Made by a program: the position numbers and the translations under genes. A stretch of 34,257 nucleotides of DNA from Carnobacterium sp. (GTDB lineage: Bacteria > Bacillota > Bacilli > Lactobacillales > Carnobacteriaceae), in contig JAGQHW010000011.1 in assembly GCA_020431645.1 (NCBI GenBank), forward strand, positions 1 through 34,257, read 5' to 3'. Within the stretch, counting starts at the first letter, position 1. Each line of letters starts with the position of its first letter. The notes beneath the pieces were generated by a model. That model searched no databases. It was not told the DNA's origin and saw only the letters and a list, made by a program, of their open reading frames with translations. Shown piece after piece: positions 33,159 to 34,257 of the stretch.

Positions 33159-34234
33159 TGAGTAATGAAATGCTATCTCAAGAAGAAATAGACGCAATGA
33201 TAAATGGTACAGCAGACACGTCTAGTGACCCTGTTGCGGTAATTGATAACGATCAAGAAGACATCATTGGTGAAGTTGGAAACATTACGATGTCCCAAGC
33301 CGCAACGACTCTTTCTTCCATTTTAAGCCATCGAGTGACCATTACAACACCACGGGTCTCTTGTGTGAAATTCGAAGAAATTATCAAAGAAAGTACCATA
33401 CCTAAAGTGGTTACAACAATTGAATACAAAGCTGGTTTAGTTGGCAGCAATTTGTTGATGATGAATGTGACAGATGCCATTATTATTGCGGACTTAATGA
33501 TGGATGGTAATGGGGATGCGACTGGCAAAGAATTTACCGAACTAGAATTAAGTGCAGTTGGTGAAGCGATGAATCAAATGATTGGTTCATCTTCAACCGC
33601 AATGGCGACTATGCTCGGACGAAAAGTTGATATTTTGCCACCAGATGTTGAAGTCTGGGAAGATATTGAAACGGTGCAATACGACAAAATTGCTTCGGAT
33701 TCGATTGTCTGTAAAATTTCTTTCAAAATGACAGTAGATGATTTAATTGAAAGTGAAATTATGCAAATTTTCACACTGGATACTGTTCGAGATATTTCTA
33801 CAATTATGATGAACAGCAACGATGCAGAAGTGCTAGATTATAAAAGACCAGATACAAAAGGGCAACAACCCGTTCAAGAAAATAGATCACTAGAGCAAAC
33901 TGGAAATGTAGATAGAGTAGCTATTCAAACACCTGGATTTCAGGAATTAGTTGATAGCAACAAATCAACTAATGTCAATAATCTAGATTTAATTATGGAT
34001 GTTCCTCTTCATTTCAGTGTTATGCTAGGAGAAAAACAAAAAACAATTAAAGATATTTTATCATTAGGTACTGGATCGGTTGTGGAATTAGATAAAATGA
34101 CCGATGAACCCTTGCAAATATTCGTTAACAATAAACTAATAGCAGAAGGCGAAGTCGTTGTCATCAACGAAAGTTTCGGTGTTAGAATTACCAATATTTT
34201 AAGTCAAGAGCAAAGAATCAAAAAACTTAAGTAA
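33158..34234 (+). CDS. fliY: Flagellar switch protein and CheY-P phosphatase FliY
   Basis: A 358-residue FliY, the Gram-positive replacement for FliN. It has an N-terminal CheY-P binding motif (LSQEEIDAMI) and a CheC-type phosphatase domain with two intact D/S-x3-E-x2-N sites (Asp35, Glu39, Asn42; Ser132, Glu136, Asn139). A Gln/Asn-rich linker (about 225-275) joins this to a C-terminal SpoA/FliN domain (LDLIMDVPLHFSVMLGEKQ to the end). It acts at the cytoplasmic face of the motor, removing phosphate from CheY-P. Its start lies in the fliM stop, implying coupled assembly. The window ends 23 bases after its stop, so later flagellar genes cannot be seen. Confidence 0.96.
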   Translation: MSNEMLSQEEIDAMINGTADTSSDPVAVIDNDQEDIIGEVGNITMSQAATTLSSILSHRVTITTPRVSCVKFEEIIKESTIPKVVTTIEYKAGLVGSNLLMMNVTDAIIIADLMMDGNGDATGKEFTELELSAVGEAMNQMIGSSSTAMATMLGRKVDILPPDVEVWEDIETVQYDKIASDSIVCKISFKMTVDDLIESEIMQIFTLDTVRDISTIMMNSNDAEVLDYKRPDTKGQQPVQENRSLEQTGNVDRVAIQTPGFQELVDSNKSTNVNNLDLIMDVPLHFSVMLGEKQKTIKDILSLGTGSVVELDKMTDEPLQIFVNNKLIAEGEVVVINESFGVRITNILSQEQRIKKLK

Positions 34235-34257
34235 AAAAATAGGGTTTATAACTAAAT

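Overview
The window comes from a low-GC, Gram-positive, motile lactic acid bacterium. The AT-rich codon use, strong Shine-Dalgarno (SD) sites, lacABCD tagatose-6-phosphate pathway and Bacillus-type chemotaxis set (CheC, CheD, two CheW, FliM, FliY) fit Carnobacterium or a close relative. That assignment comes from recognising protein families, not from a database search.

Layout. 1-2881: the end of a lactose/galactose operon, lacA (cut by the window edge), lacB, lacC and lacD, closed by a strong terminator. 2962-4587: a DUF4867 cupin-like gene and a lacX-type mutarotase gene, convergent on one shared bidirectional terminator. 4908-7356: a thiol-redox operon (unknown seven-helix membrane protein, CcdA, TlpA/ResA-like thioredoxin, small thioredoxin). 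7866-9950: an EAL/GGDEF pair for cyclic di-GMP turnover. 10033-12558: a rhodanese, a CoA-disulfide/persulfide reductase with a rhodanese tail, and a second rhodanese. 12544-14147: a FetAB-type ABC exporter. 14211-17400: an esterase, a condensation-superfamily acyltransferase and a zinc-ribbon membrane protein in one operon. 17396-19653: a minus-strand HAAS-domain membrane protein, a decayed gene fragment and an aldo/keto reductase with a likely CcpA site. 19804-23290: trpS, a repeat-bearing gap, and a phasin-like/UbiB-kinase pair. 23429-34234: a sigma-D-type promoter, a chemoreceptor and the run cheW-cheD-cheB-cheR-cheA-cheC-cheY-cheW-fliM-fliY.

How parts work together. Galactose-6-phosphate is isomerised (LacAB), phosphorylated (LacC) and cleaved (LacD). 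The ccdA operon would carry reducing power across the membrane, while the rhodanese/CoA-reductase operon handles sulfane sulfur. Their promoters are nearly superimposable: TTTACA, a 17-bp spacer and TATAAT, with an ATACCC...GTAT pseudo-palindrome at the same place in the spacer. This suggests one CsoR/CstR-type repressor controls both, and it is the strongest candidate for an undescribed connection here. In the chemotaxis block the receptor signals through CheW and CheA to CheY. CheB, CheR, CheD and CheC adapt the receptor, and FliM and FliY receive or remove CheY-P at the motor switch.

Other points of interest are two genes whose only well-placed start is a non-canonical codon (ATC for ccdA, ATA for the GGDEF gene), the esterase/acyltransferase/zinc-ribbon cassette, a cluster of GACAAGT inverted repeats, and a basic insertion in the chemoreceptor HAMP region. 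I saw no tRNA, rRNA, CRISPR array, insertion sequence or prophage gene.
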